A stretch of DNA of 64,000 bases from Anoplolepis gracilipes (taxonomy: Eukaryota > Arthropoda > Insecta > Hymenoptera > Formicidae). The stretch lies in assembly GCF_047496725.1 (NCBI RefSeq), contig NC_132972.1, positions 1,912,501 to 1,976,500 of the forward strand. Direction: 5' to 3'. Position numbers and translations under genes: made by a program. The notes beneath the pieces are model-generated. The model ran no database searches. It saw nothing but the letters and a program-made list of their open reading frames with translations, and had not been told where the DNA came from. The stretch's first letter is position 1. Every line of letters begins with the position of its first letter. Positions 39,200 to 51,600 of the stretch are shown one piece after another.

Positions 39200-40143
39200 G
39201 GGTAAACTAGAGTGTGGCCATACGGAAAAGATGGCCATAGGCTGTAATTTTTTCAATAATCGCTACATAGTGCGCTTTTTTACTCATTATCAAAGATAAT
39301 CGATATTTACAGTAGTTTATGTGCATACATTGTTTGAAATAACGATATTGTGAATTTTATATTATATTTTTACTTTTGACTACCTGCAAAGTTTTTCATT
39401 TGTCCACTAAAAACTGTTATAACGTCGAATAAATTACAGTTAAGCTATCGTAATCGGCGTTAGACGTATTAATAAAGATATGTTTTATAATAAAGATATT
39501 TTTTTATAAATATTATGGTCATCTTTCCGTCACTACGGTCATCTTTTCCTTAAAAATTGGGTAAGATGGTCAATGCTTATGTTGTACTATTTTGATAATA
39601 TAAAATTTCTATGAAATATTTTCCTTTGAATTTCGATAATATTACGTAATTTAAGCTTCAGTGAAGATATAATATGTCAAATATTATTAAAAAATAAATT
39701 ATTATCATTTGCTTTATCACTTTATTATAGTATTACTTTATATCACATTATTATAATTATTATTATGTATTTTTATCTCTCTTAGTTTGCTTATTGTAAT
39801 TGTATCGTAATCGACGTTAGACATATTATAAAGATATGTAAATTATTATATGATCTATAATTTTTATTTTCGTTTTCATCATTTTTTTATAAATATTATG
39901 GTCATCTTTTCGTCACTACGGTCATCTTTTCCTTAAAAGTTGGGTAAGATGGCCAATGCTTATGTTGTACTATTTTGGTAATATAAAATTTCTATTAAAT
40001 AGTTTCCTTTTATTAATTTCGATAATATTACATAATTTAAGCTTCAGTAAAGATAATATGTCAAACATTATTAAAAAATTACAAAAATAAAAGTATATTT
40101 TTTGCATTTTAAAAAACTATGGCCATCTTACCCGAGTTTACTC
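39200..40143 (+). mobile_element. TA-flanked MITE, copy 5 (mosaic, partly duplicated)
   Basis: A 944-base composite bounded by TA on both sides. It runs from a normal left end through most of the element to ATTAAAAAATAA (39697), passes into about 105 bases shared with the nested insert of copy 3, then returns to MITE sequence at ATCGTAATCGACGTTAGAC and runs to the right end (GAGTTTACTC, one terminal mismatch). About 250 bases of MITE are therefore present twice. The first half also lacks about 45 bases around the CTATAATTTTTATTTTCG block. Confidence 0.85.
39698..39803 (+). mobile_element. Fragment of the copy-3 insert inside MITE copy 5
   Basis: ATTATCATTTGCTTTATCAC through CTTAGTTTGCTTATTGTAAT is the reverse complement of about 25500-25612. 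The junction with the MITE on the left matches copy 3, so the two loci share the same original insertion. The other end of the insert, including its tail, is missing and fused to MITE sequence. Confidence 0.75.
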
Positions 40144-41493
40144 TATACATCTATATCGTAGTGTTATACAGTTCTTTTTTTGGGAAAAGAGGGGATCGAA
40201 AGGGCTTAAGCAACCGCGTGGGCGCGCATAAAAACGATTCCATTCCGCGAGTAATATTACCGACGGATAGGAGACGAGAGGCAAACAGAAGAGACAGTTT
40301 GAGTTTGCGAAAATCATGTTACAAGATGGCAAGAACAGATGCCAGTTTATCCGAGTTGAGAAGACCGGGCTAATATCATTCATCTTGTCGTTTGACGACA
40401 TAACACATTTTAAGCGAATTTATTTCTTGCGATATGCGTCGCTTATTATATCGCCGAGAAAGGGAATGCTCTCGAGAAGCGTTTTTAGTTTCGTGTTCTT
40501 TTCGCACAACATGTCTCGGTAAAGAGCTTTTATGCTTGAAATTGGATTAGCAGCGACAAGAAAAGAGCAGTAATGCACGTTTATTATTCTCAGCTTAGTA
40601 GGAGCGTGAACGTATCTGTGCGAGTGCTTCAAAAACGCTTTCTACGAGAGAACAGATGGTGTATTAAATTAAAAAGTATGAAAGATTGAAAAATAATATT
40701 TCTCCGATCAATCGAGACGATTCTAATTAAATAATATTTTAATAAATCATGTTCATTTTTTTTTTATTCTTAAATTTTTTTTATTCTTGATTTATAACTT
40801 GATTATTAATATATTGATAACATGAATTTGTAATAAATCATTTATTTCACTATATTCAAATTTTTGTTATATTTTGTTTATATTCATTTACATCATAAAT
40901 TTTTGCGATATATACTTTGCTCTCTACTGCCATTATTATTATTAACTTATTTCTATAGAGAGCCTCGTTATTAGTTATTTATTTTATTCTTAACTTTTTT
41001 TCTTTCCAATTAAATAAATATGATTTTGTAAGCATTTATAGTATTAAAGTTTCATTTGCAAAAACGAAACAATTTCATGTTATAATACTCCTTTATTTAA
41101 AATACTAAATATATCCGGGAAAAAAAAGAGTTCGCCAAACGAACTGAATGAAAGACATTTGAAAAGAAGTAAAATTTCAGAATTTATTCCTAACGACGAG
41201 AAATTTAGCAAGTGTCGGGGAAGACAGCGCGCGATTAAATCGGAGTCGGCCAGCCAAATGCATTATCGTAGCGTGATTCGCGTTTCCTTCTTCCGTTCCT
41301 TCGACGCTCAATCTGGACAGACACGGCGCCTGGCAGAGGTTGGCCCCTCTCGCCTCTATTTAACTCGTTTATCCCGACCCTTCTTTTTCGACGCACCACC
41401 AGGCACAAACGGCCGCTCTCTCTGACTCGACCTTCAATTTCCGGTTAACAAGTCTCTCGCTGTTGTGCGATATACACCGGCCGGGGTCGCGCT

Positions 41494-41545
41494 GAGCCGA
41501 GTCGAGCCGAGCCGAGCGGAGACGAGACGAGCCGCGCCCGCGTTG
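41494..41545 (+). repeat. GAGCC/GAGAC pentanucleotide minisatellite
   Basis: GAGCCGAGTCGAGCCGAGCC, then GAGCGGAGACGAGACGAGCC: imperfect 5-base units over about 50 bases in a CpG-rich block (41150-42470). Confidence 0.8.
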
Positions 41546-41653
41546 TCAATTCTACGTCTCCGTAACAAGTACAAAACGCCGGGTAATTGTCGAGTGCGAG
41601 CGAGAGACGAGTGATTTTCGCGAGGAGAGTTTGTTTCGAGAAAGTAATTACGC

Positions 41654-41675
41654 TGTCGTCGTCGTCGTCGTCGTC
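41654..41675 (+). repeat. (GTC)7 repeat
   Basis: TGTCGTCGTCGTCGTC continuing for about seven units. It explains poly-Asp and poly-Val open frames on the two strands. Confidence 0.9.
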
Positions 41676-42598
41676 TGTCCACCTCCGACCGATCCCTTCT
41701 CGCTCTTTTCGCTCGGGCACGATATTCGAATTAATTTTTCGCCCGTGAATGCGCGAACTCTGCCTGACGGTGAAAGCGATCAATCTTCGCTGATTGCCAA
41801 TTATCTCGTATCTAGAAAATTGTGTTGGGGATATAGTACTTTTCAAATCACGTCGCAGACAATTTTTTACCCAACGCGTGATTTCGATTCTTTTTTTTTT
41901 TCTTTCGACGAGAGTCTTAAATCATCGTCCGAGCTACGCACATATCGGCGGAGACACAATCCGTCCGAGGAGACAAACCCGGGGGCTTTCAGGAGAATTA
42001 AAACGACTGTTCGCGTAGCGATACATGCTGGCGCCGGCGAAAAAATGAGAAACGAAGTCAACGACGCACGGCGACTCGTCTAATCCATTAAGGGCGGAAC
42101 CACCGGCGTGGCTGTCGACGCGCGGCTCGTCTTGCAAATATTTGCTACATAAATCTGCCCCGGCAAAACGGTAGCGCGACCCCCGTGGCGAATAACATTC
42201 TCCCTGGCCCTGGCTCGTCGTAGCTCTTTCTTTCTCTCTTTCTTTTTACGAGGAGAGATTATCCTCGACTTGTAGCGTCGCGCCAGCAGGAAGTTGTGAA
42301 ACGAGCAACGCGGACCCGGCTATATCGATGTAGGATGAAACGATAATACGGAATGGGAATATCGTTTGCCGAATAATCCTGTGGGAAGCCAAGGAAGCCG
42401 AAAATTGAACGAAATGCGCAAGAAATTCGCGAGACACCTTCCTTGAGCATCTTTCGCGAGATATATAGCTAAAGTAAATTAGTAATTATTTCAATATTTT
42501 CTTCGTTTATGTCTACAGTTGGATGCGTAACGCAATTTTGGTCTTTATTTATATTTTTTTACTGTTTTATTTTTCCGATTTAAAAAATTTATATTTTT

Positions 42599-42600
42599 AC

Positions 42601-42636
<36 letters not shown>
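42599..42636 (+). repeat. (AC)n microsatellite
   Basis: About 18 AC units with one G interruption in AT-rich sequence. Confidence 0.95.
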
Positions 42637-42638
<2 letters not shown>

Positions 42639-44397
42639 ATATTATTCAGCACAAAAATTTCATTATTTAAATCTGGAATAAATAAAATTTACTATAATCT
42701 TTGTAATTGTTTTCTAGTTCAAAAAGCAAACAAAAATAACAAGAATAACAAGATAAAACGTTTAATGAAATATAAAAAGAGTAAATACGTAATATCATAC
42801 AAACTATGTAATATATACACATATATTACAATACGTAATATTTTAAAATTATATACATATATATAACACATATTATATATATTATGTATATTACATATAC
42901 AATTCTTTCAATTATTATGGAATAAAAATTTTTCGATATCATCTTCTATATCATTTGTTTTGTAATTTATTTGTGAGCTCGAGCGTAAACTCAATAAAAT
43001 CAAACTGAATGTAATAATTATTACGCGCGCACAACGTACGGTAATATGATGTATAAAAAAAAACAAACCAATCTGTACAGTCTCATCGAAGTGGAATATT
43101 GCGATCAAAATCGAACGGAAATTCTCCTGGCGTCAAACCAATCAGAGATGAAACGTCTCCATGGCGTGTAGACGGTTTAATAATCCCGCATGTTTGCTCA
43201 TCAAACCCGTAAAGGCAAGGACCCCAGTGTACGAAGGGCTCGAACAACGCCTTTGAGTTTCCTTGCGGAAGATCTGTCGCAAGGACCCTAATTTCAAATA
43301 AACGAGAGACTATCCTGTCATATCGCGGTCCGACCGACAGTCATCTCAAAGCGAACCGATTCACTCTTAAGGCGGACTTGTTGAAGAAACTCCAAAGTTA
43401 CTCAGATTTGACAAATCTCAGGCGAGAAATCAGATTGAAAATAAGACATTCTAAAAAAAAAGATTTTTCGATTATATTATTCTTTCCATATTATATTATC
43501 AATTTTTATAGGATTTTTCAATAATTTTCTACGGCTTAGACGGCATTACAGTATTTCAATGTTGACGGGCATAAAAAAGTAATCTTTCTCTCTGGAATAT
43601 ATACAACGTATTTATATTGACGTAAGAAGATCCGGTCACATTTCAGTGAGACGTCTCGAACATCTCGCATTCGTAGCTTGAAAGATTTTTCGTATGAGAA
43701 GGGAACTCAAATCGAGGCGTCGGGTGTCAGCCACGTGGGTTGATTCGATTCGAGCCGTAGGTGGGAAACGAGGAAGGGTGACTGCTCAAGTTCACGAGGG
43801 ATGATGGCACGTCGGACTCGACATAGCGGAAAAAAAGAAGAAGAAGCGAAAAAGTATATTGCCAATCTAATTTGACGCCATTGAAAACTACGCCGCGATC
43901 TAAGAGTTTGTCTTTTATTAGATTTCTATAAACTGTATATAACCGGATATCCTGTTTTTCTATCGTATCAGATCGCATTAATAACAAATTTTCTGATATA
44001 ACATTGGGTATTGCAAATGTTTCATTAGCGTTCGCAATTTGTCACAATTTTTTGATATTTCATATTTTCGTTAAGAAAACATTATTTTTATCTATAAAGA
44101 TATCTGTTATGATAAAAATTGAATATTTTGTGCTGATTAAACAAATATATATTTTATTAAAAAGGTTTCACTGTCAACTGAAAGATAAATAATTAATCTG
44201 TCCTGTTTTATATAAGAAACAAATATAATAGCAACGTGTACGTTCAACGTACATTATTATGTTGTATTATCTTCAATATTTAATCCTATAAATCATAAGT
44301 AAAGAATTAATCACGGTCGAGTTCTCATGACGGAGTTATGACTGAGAGTTTTCTCGAAGCGTGCAGAGTAAATTGATTCCATTTAACACAACGGGTC

Positions 44398-44712
44398 CAG
44401 GGAGGAGGAGAGAGAGAGAGGGGAGGGGAGAAGAGATGAGAGCGCGGCGGAAAAAGTCGGCTCGACGACGAGAGAAAATCGTGACGAGACACTCTTTGTA
44501 GCGGAGTCGACACGACGGAAGGAAGCAACGAAGAAAGGAAGGAAGGAAGGAAGGAAGAATGGGCTGAGGACAGGGGAATATTGTGAGAGAGTCGTGCCTC
44601 GACGAGAGAAGTGTCAGAAGTTGCGAGAATATCTCGTTTCGTGCCGACGACGATAGGCGAGCGAGCGACAAAGAAGAAGAAGAAGAAGAAGAAGAAGAAG
44701 AAGAAGAAGAAA
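44398..44712 (+). repeat. Polypurine cluster: GGAG/GA, GGAA and (AAG)14
   Basis: On the plus strand, consecutive purine-rich repeats of three kinds lie within 315 bases: GGAGGAGGAGAGAGAG with GGGGAGGGG (from about 44400), AAGGAAGG repeats (44535-44557) and (AAG)n (44670-44712). The strand asymmetry creates long false open frames of Ser or Phe on the minus strand and Lys on the plus strand. Confidence 0.85.
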
Positions 44713-45155
44713 CGTCGTCCGTCGACGCGCCGTGAAAATCGTGGACCACGTGCCCCGTGGATACGCACACAAAGGGGAGACGAAACAAACCGTGAAAACG
44801 AGACGAAATCTTGCTGGGAAATGCAATAAACCGACCTGACGGACGTCGACGTGATTCCCGAAGCGCGCGACGCGCCGGCGAGGCGGGATCTGACGGCGCA
44901 TTAAGCGGCGAGAATTTGATTTGAGTGCTCGGGCTGGATGAGAACTGCCACTCCCCGCACGAAAGGTGAAAGCGTGCTTTTGAGAGCATCACAGGGATCG
45001 CTGACAGATCACTAAGGGATGAAATATTCGTGCGGTCAGCTTACTTAAAAGGCCTATTACCTTCGTGATCGCAGAAACGCGAACCTGAAATGCCTCTCGC
45101 AATGTAATTAACGATAGTGAAATCAAATTCCACGGTTATTATAATTATTAAAATA

Positions 45156-45717
45156 GGGGGTAAACTCGGGTAAGATGGCCATAGTTTTTTAAAATGCAAA
45201 AAACATACTTTTATTTTTGTTATTTTTTAATAGCAATTGGCGTATTATCTTCATTGAAGCTTAAATTACGTAATATTATCGAAATTCAAAGGAAAATATT
45301 TCATAGAAATTTTATATTATTAAAATAGTACAACATAAGCATTGGCCATCTTACCCAACTTTTAAGGAAAAGATGACCATAGTGACGGAAAGATGGCTAT
45401 AGTATTTATAAAAAAATAGTGAAAACGAAAATAAAAATTATAGATCATACAACAATTTACATATCTTTATAATACGTCTAACGCCGATTACGATAGCTTA
45501 ACTGTAATTTATTCGTCGTTATAACAGTTTTTAGTGGACACATAAAAAACTTTGCAGGCAGTCAAAAGTAAAAATATAATATAAAATTCACAATATCGTT
45601 ATTTCGAACAATGTATGCACATAAACTACTGTAAATATCGATTATCTTTGATAATGAGTAAAAAAGCGCACTATGTAGCGATTATTAAAAAAATTACAGC
45701 CTATGGCCATCATACCC
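45156..45717 (-). mobile_element. TA-flanked MITE, copy 6 (short right end)
   Basis: Left end has two extra G (TA then GGGGGTAAACTCGGG). The right end stops at GGCCATCATACCC directly followed by TA, without the final CTAGTTTACC block of full copies. The internal ACCC followed by TA resembles the true terminus. It has the extra GTGACGGAAAGATGG block. Confidence 0.9.
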
Positions 45718-46266
45718 TATTATCTAGACAAAAATAAAAGAGCTATTGATAAACTTTAATCATGTATTGTAAGATTAAAATAAAATGAAAATAAATAAAT
45801 GAATATAAATATATCTTATAGATTAGAAAATTTATATAAAAATAAAAATAAAAATTCTACATTAGTATTATAAAAATTTTAAATTTATCGACAGATTAAG
45901 ATTAATAATTACTTTATTTGTGTCTTATGCATATATTCATTAAAGAGAACCTCTAAAATGGTTATATGCCCACTTGACGTACGGTGAGCTGACGCGACCC
46001 GAGGCTGTCTGAATTATTCAATTATTTCGGAACCGGGTGCGATGGCAAACGTCGCTTAGTGGTAAATATACCGCTTATGCCGCTTTCTGCGAAACAATAG
46101 CTCTCGCATTTCCACTGTGGCAACTCGCGAGGCAAGATTTTCCGAGAATATCGGCTGTCACAGTACTGTTGCTTCCTCCTTTGAGCACCACTGATTAGTA
46201 TATCGCGCACTGACACCCTTTAATAATCTAATAGAGAATGACAATGGGTCAACGATTATACCAATC

Positions 46267-46300
46267 GACGAAGACGACGACGGCGACGGCGACGGCGACG
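46267..46300 (+). repeat. (GACGGC)n-like repeat
   Basis: GAAGACGACGACGGCGACGG followed by further GGCGAC units, a CpG-dense hexanucleotide-like repeat. Confidence 0.85.
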
Positions 46301-46956
46301 TGCTTCAACGACGTCTGAAACGGCCAATTAACGTTCAATCTCATCCTTCGATCGATTCTCCCGTAGAGTTCTCGAAGGACTTCTTTGTATGATGAGATCT
46401 TCTCGCTAATCGATATCAATAGCTACAACGCGGCCCGTATATTGAACAAATCATAATCAGTATAAATAATTCTATTTTAATTAAATCCAAACATCTATCG
46501 ATCATATATACCCACGGGATAAAATATATCAAACTGTTTAATGTATTGTTATTAAAACGTTTTGCGAACCAATCTTAATTATGTTAATGAACCAAGGCAA
46601 GTGTGATAAAAACGTTGATCAACGCTGACTACGAATCCGCATACAAATTGTATCAGAGAAGATTTTAACGGATAAAAAGTTCTAAAGTGTAAATAAACAA
46701 AAAAAATTTTTAAAGGAAAAAGTTTTACGGCGCGCGTTTAGTCGTACCTTTTTTAATTAAAAGTCTGTTTCGTTTGCGTTAATGAGGAATGTAATATTCC
46801 CGACGTTCTCACCGGCGCGGCGCGGCGCGATGCGAGGGACGCACTTTTCTCAAGTCCGCAATGAGGCAGGAGGATTCATCCGTGGATGAATCGTCGGTAC
46901 GACCGAGCCATTATTTCGAGGCCTGGAACGCGGAATTTTCGAAATAAAGAGGCTGA

Positions 46957-46988
46957 CACGACGCGACGCGACGCGGCGCGGCGCGGCG
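46957..46988 (+). repeat. GCGAC/GCGGC pentanucleotide repeat
   Basis: ACACGACGCGACGCG followed by ACGCGGCGCGGCGCGG. A matching GGCGCGGCGCGGCGCG run occurs at about 46813-46830, so this 180-base CpG-dense patch contains two related arrays. Confidence 0.8.
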
Positions 46989-48099
46989 GTCCAACCGGCG
47001 ACGAAACTTGCATACGAAGTGCATCTACGTGTACGGAATGTATGTCCTCGTGAATGCGCTTCGCGAAAATTCCGTTGCTTTGAGCCCTTCGAACGAGACC
47101 TTCAACAATTTTCCGCAGTGCAACGGAAGGAGACCGGCATACCTTTGTTATTACGTCGGGAATATTCCACGTGGTGGGAAGAGGTATCGTACGATGTATC
47201 CGAGTTTGACCATACGATATAGTCAAGTACTTGTAACAATGAGAAAAATATTTTCAAAATGTTACAAAAATCAAAGCAATTGTCTTTATTTCAATTTTTT
47301 TCTACTTTCTGCCCATCTGTGATTTCTCGAAAATAAATAATCGTAAAACAATATATTTATATAAATTACTTTTTAAATTTATTATTCTAGTCTTTATGAG
47401 GATTAAAAAAGGTATATAATTTTTTTCAGATTTTTTAAAACACTTTTTCATCAATAAACTTATCGAAAATATGTTGACTCATCTGTATGATTCAAAGGTG
47501 CAACAAAAACAACAGTACGGAGTAAGAATTAATTTTAATCAGATTTTTTCGAGGATATTAATAATCTATAATAAACCATAAAAATGATCGTTGTTTGCTG
47601 AACGTTTACGGTAAATCGATGCACAATTAGTTCCGACTTTATCAGATATATGTATATGTCGCGATCTAAATTAGAGAGAGGTTAAAAAGTTCCTCGTAAG
47701 AGAGATAGCTCGTCTGGGCCTCGACTGGCACGTAGCCAATTATAGGGGTTAATTAATGTAGTGAACTCACTCGCCGCCGATCTTCCGATCGGTTGGCTGG
47801 TCGCGCTGCCGTTTGAGGCCTCCTGGAAAGCGCTCAGCGCCTTTTCTCATTTTCTCGCGGAAATGGGAGAGCGACTAACGTGAGATCGCGATGACCTCGC
47901 TTTTATTGGATGGACAATTAGGCGTTAGTGCGTTGCTCGAAGCGTATAATTTCTCATGTAGCTAACTACATTTTATGGGAATTGCCGGTTTTGGTGATAA
48001 GACGAGCGATCTTCACGTTTAACACTGCTGTGTCTTTTAATCCTTCCGGAAGTATACGTCAATCAATTTTGTATCAATAATTTTCATGAAAACAGAATA

Positions 48100-48649
48100 G
48101 GGTAAACTCGGGTAAGAGGGCCATAGTTTTTTAAAATGCAAAAAACATACTTTTATTTTTGTTATTTTTTAATAGCGTTTGGCGTATTATCCTCACTAAA
48201 GCTTAAATTACGTAATATTATCGAAATTAAAAGAAAAATATTTAATTGAAATTTTATATTATCAAAATAGTACAACATAAGCATTGGCCATCTTACCCAA
48301 CTTTTAAGGGAAAGATGGCCATAATATTTATAAAAAAATAGTGAAAACGAAAATAAAAATTATAGGTCATATAAGAATTTACATATCTTTATAATACGTC
48401 TAACGTCGATTACGATAGCTTAACTGTAATTTATTCGACGTTATAACAGTTTTTAGTGGACACATGAAAAACTTTGCAGGTAGCCAAAAGTAAAAATATG
48501 ATATAAGATTCACAATATTGTTATTTCGAATAATGTATGCACATAAATTACTGTAAATATCGATTGTCTTTGACAGTGACTAAAAAAGCGCACGATGTAG
48601 CGATTATTGAAAAAATTACAGCGTATGGCCATCATACCCTAGTTTACCC
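48100..48649 (-). mobile_element. TA-flanked MITE, copy 7 (complete)
   Basis: A 550-base full copy: left GGGTAAACTCGGGTAAGAGG, right CATACCCTAGTTTACCC, TA at 48098-48099 and 48650-48651. It lacks the GTGACGGAAAGATGG block, so it is the short sub-type. A small open frame crossing its right end is incidental. Confidence 0.93.
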
Positions 48650-48651
48650 TA

Positions 48652-51600
48652 CATGTAGTCAAACAAATTTAACAATTTTCTCGTCTCTTCCTGTCTTTTG
48701 TGTTTCTCAGGATGAGAAGTCATTTTCGTAATTTTGATGGAATAAAATGTAAAACGTTGAAAAATGAAGGAGCGTTAAAAACCTGTCTTTTCGATAATGT
48801 GATCCGAAATACCAGCGGCAAAAGTATATCAGGACATGACACGATACATATATACCGTTCGAGTCTCGCGAACAGAAAAGTCGAGCGCACCGTTATCATT
48901 TGTGAAGTTGTTTGTCTGATACACACAGACTCTCTCGGCGCCAACTAATTTGACAATGAACATTTAGTACATCCGAGCGTAGAATGAAAACCGTTACAAT
49001 CACCCGCGCATATCTGTACTTGTTTCTCGGTCATCGATAGAATTTATCGCGGTGTCGCGTTAGCCTGTAGAATGTGTATCGCGTTACCGTTACACGTTTC
49101 ATAGAAAACGCATAATTATTTCATAACACAATAGCGATAAGTAGCGCGAGCTTTGCTTTAACACTGGTCGTATCGTTGGCGAATTAAAGACGCCTATTAA
49201 ACGCGCGCAACAATAAGACACGAGAGACTTGAAACCGTAAGCGAATAAAAGGAATTTGAGCGGCGAGCAAGTATTATTATCTCTCTACACAGCGTTGTAT
49301 AATATCCAAATATATCGCTGAGCTCGAGTGTCAAAGTTATTTTCTTGATATTCTTGACGCCGGCTTCATTATACCGATCATTATACTGGCTAAACATTAT
49401 ACTGACATGTAGGCGATATAAGCCGGCGTAAAAACACGAATAAACACGCGTTGACGAGTTTCTCTATAAGTATTTTCGACGATATATTTTAATAAGCGCA
49501 GCCTGAGACAGAAGCGCAGAAACCATTTGAATGGCATGGAGCCAACGGCAATAAGAAACTGACATAATTCTTGAACTACATTTAGCCGTGCCCTTATAAA
49601 AGAGTATTACGAAAACAATTCAAGTGCAAAAATATCATTAAAGTGAGATGGAAACTATGACAAAAGGTCGACCCCTTGAGCGTTCTTATACGGAAGATAA
49701 ATCGATCTCGACAATTCGCGATTTGTATTTTCATACTTTTCCCAAGGATAGAAAAGAAACACGGGTTAGGTCGAAGGTCGGAGGTGTGAGATTTTCACAT
49801 TCTATACTGCTACGCAATCTCTTTTCATGTGTTCACATTTCAGAGAGGAGAAGAAATGTACATTGTACGACGGAAAATTTCATACAGAGTTCTCTCTTCG
49901 TGCTTTTGAAACCGCCATAAGTAACATGACGTTTTCGTTGCAAATATATTATCTTTCGTAATTCAAAATATATATAATGAAAAGGATTATTTTCACAAAT
50001 CGCAGAATTTCGGAGGAATATTCAAATATATAATTGTTTCAAAACATTTACATTGATATATAAATAGGGAAAAAGTTCAAATTTCCACATTCAATTCTAC
50101 TTTCTTGATGTATATTTCAAAAGAAAAATAAACTATGTATAATTTAAATATACATATGTATATAATATTTGTATTGAAATATATTTAAATATTTTAATTT
50201 AAATATATGTACATAATATTTTTTAAATTTCTAGTCACTTAATTATAAAATGATTTTCGTTAAATATTTGTTTCATAATACATTTTACAGTATTTGTAAA
50301 TTTTTTTAATTTTTATAAGAAAAAAATGTTTTATTAAATATATAAATTTAAATATATAAAGGTTTATCTTTGTGTGTATAAAGATCAAGGAACTTGCATT
50401 TCTGTAAAAATAGACAAACATAACTTTCACAATACAAATACATTTCCATAGTATAGATATTTTCTACATATCCTCCTGCATATGCTTGACGTGGATTTAC
50501 TTCAGAATTTAACGTTGCATGTTTTGCTTTATGTTACAATGCTTGGCTTCGACTAGCGTTTTTTGCACATTTGAATACGGAACAGCAGGGAAGAACTCTC
50601 TGAATAGATGCTGCAAATTTACGTAACTTGCATTTCCACCTCACAACATGGGGCTACAAGAACGCATATGTTGCAGAATCGGAACTTTATTCTATTAAAA
50701 AGTGAATAAAATCTTATAGAGAGTGTCACATCAATTTTATCATTTGTTTAGAGATTTCTTTTCTAATCTAGATATCCAATGGAGAAAAAATCAAGATAAT
50801 AATTGTTAATTTTAAGTTTTATAAGTCCGAATAAATAATAACATTTAGTATCAAAACTAGAAAAGAAAATGTTAATTAATTTTAATTAATTTTAAGTAGA
50901 CTTGTACAAATGTTGAAAACTTTCTTATATAGATGTGTAATATTAAAGAAAGGATGCGTATCTATATCTTTTATAACAAATCGAATAACTGCAATATAAA
51001 GTCAACAGCATATTTTGCTTTAATCGCGAAAATTTCCTAATGCTTATCCATGCCGAAATTCGAGCCGCGCGCTGCTATATCGTTCGTCCGGGAAACGAAC
51101 AACCTGAGAAGCATAGCCGAGGAACTTCTCGCCTCGCACGACTGCATCTCTCTCTTACATATTATTCCGAAAAGTCTAAAAGTGGGATTTGCAAATTCGA
51201 GAATTTCACGCTGCAACGCTCGGCGCATTCGTTCGTAGTTCGTACGGTGTTCCATACCGGATTCTGCCGCAGATGGGCAAATGAGCTTTTTATTTTTTTA
51301 TTTTTTTTTTTCACCGGGCATCGAGGATCGTCGTACGAGCGATTCACCTAGCGAGATCCCACTGTGAAAGCGCGAAGGAAGGGTCCGTTCGTCCGGCCGC
51401 AGGTGATGCAGGTGCAACCTGCGGCCACAGAGGTCGTCGACTCTTTGCCAACGCTCCGTCTCGGTCGGTCTTGCCTTTCGCTTCTTCCTTTTCTCGTTGT
51501 TCTACGAGAGTTCGCTGTATTGTACGTGGCTCGATCGGTTTGTAAAAAACAACCTCGTTTTATGATAAAGTAAAATTTTTAATCTTTATGAATGCATTCT

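Larger units (their letters stand above)
40146..45153. other. Intron stretch between MITE copies 5 and 6
   Basis: Contains the longest CpG-rich block of the window (41150-42470) with GAGCC and GTC repeats, an AT-rich zone with an AC array (42480-43010), CpG patches at 43020-43440 and 43700-43960, and the polypurine cluster. No supported coding sequence. Confidence 0.55.
45720..48097. other. Intron stretch between MITE copies 6 and 7
   Basis: CpG-dense at 45960-46440 and 46790-47220 with GACGGC and GCGGC repeats, AT-rich between, and a further CpG patch at 47640-48030. Open frames of 104-116 residues on both strands at 46876-47322 overlap and lack family features. Confidence 0.55.

Noticed and set aside
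44336..44992. 218-residue open frame, minus strand
   Set aside because: Dominated by poly-Ser and Ser/Pro/Leu tracts generated by the polypurine repeats opposite; no domain and no splice context, and another frame of the same repeats is also open.
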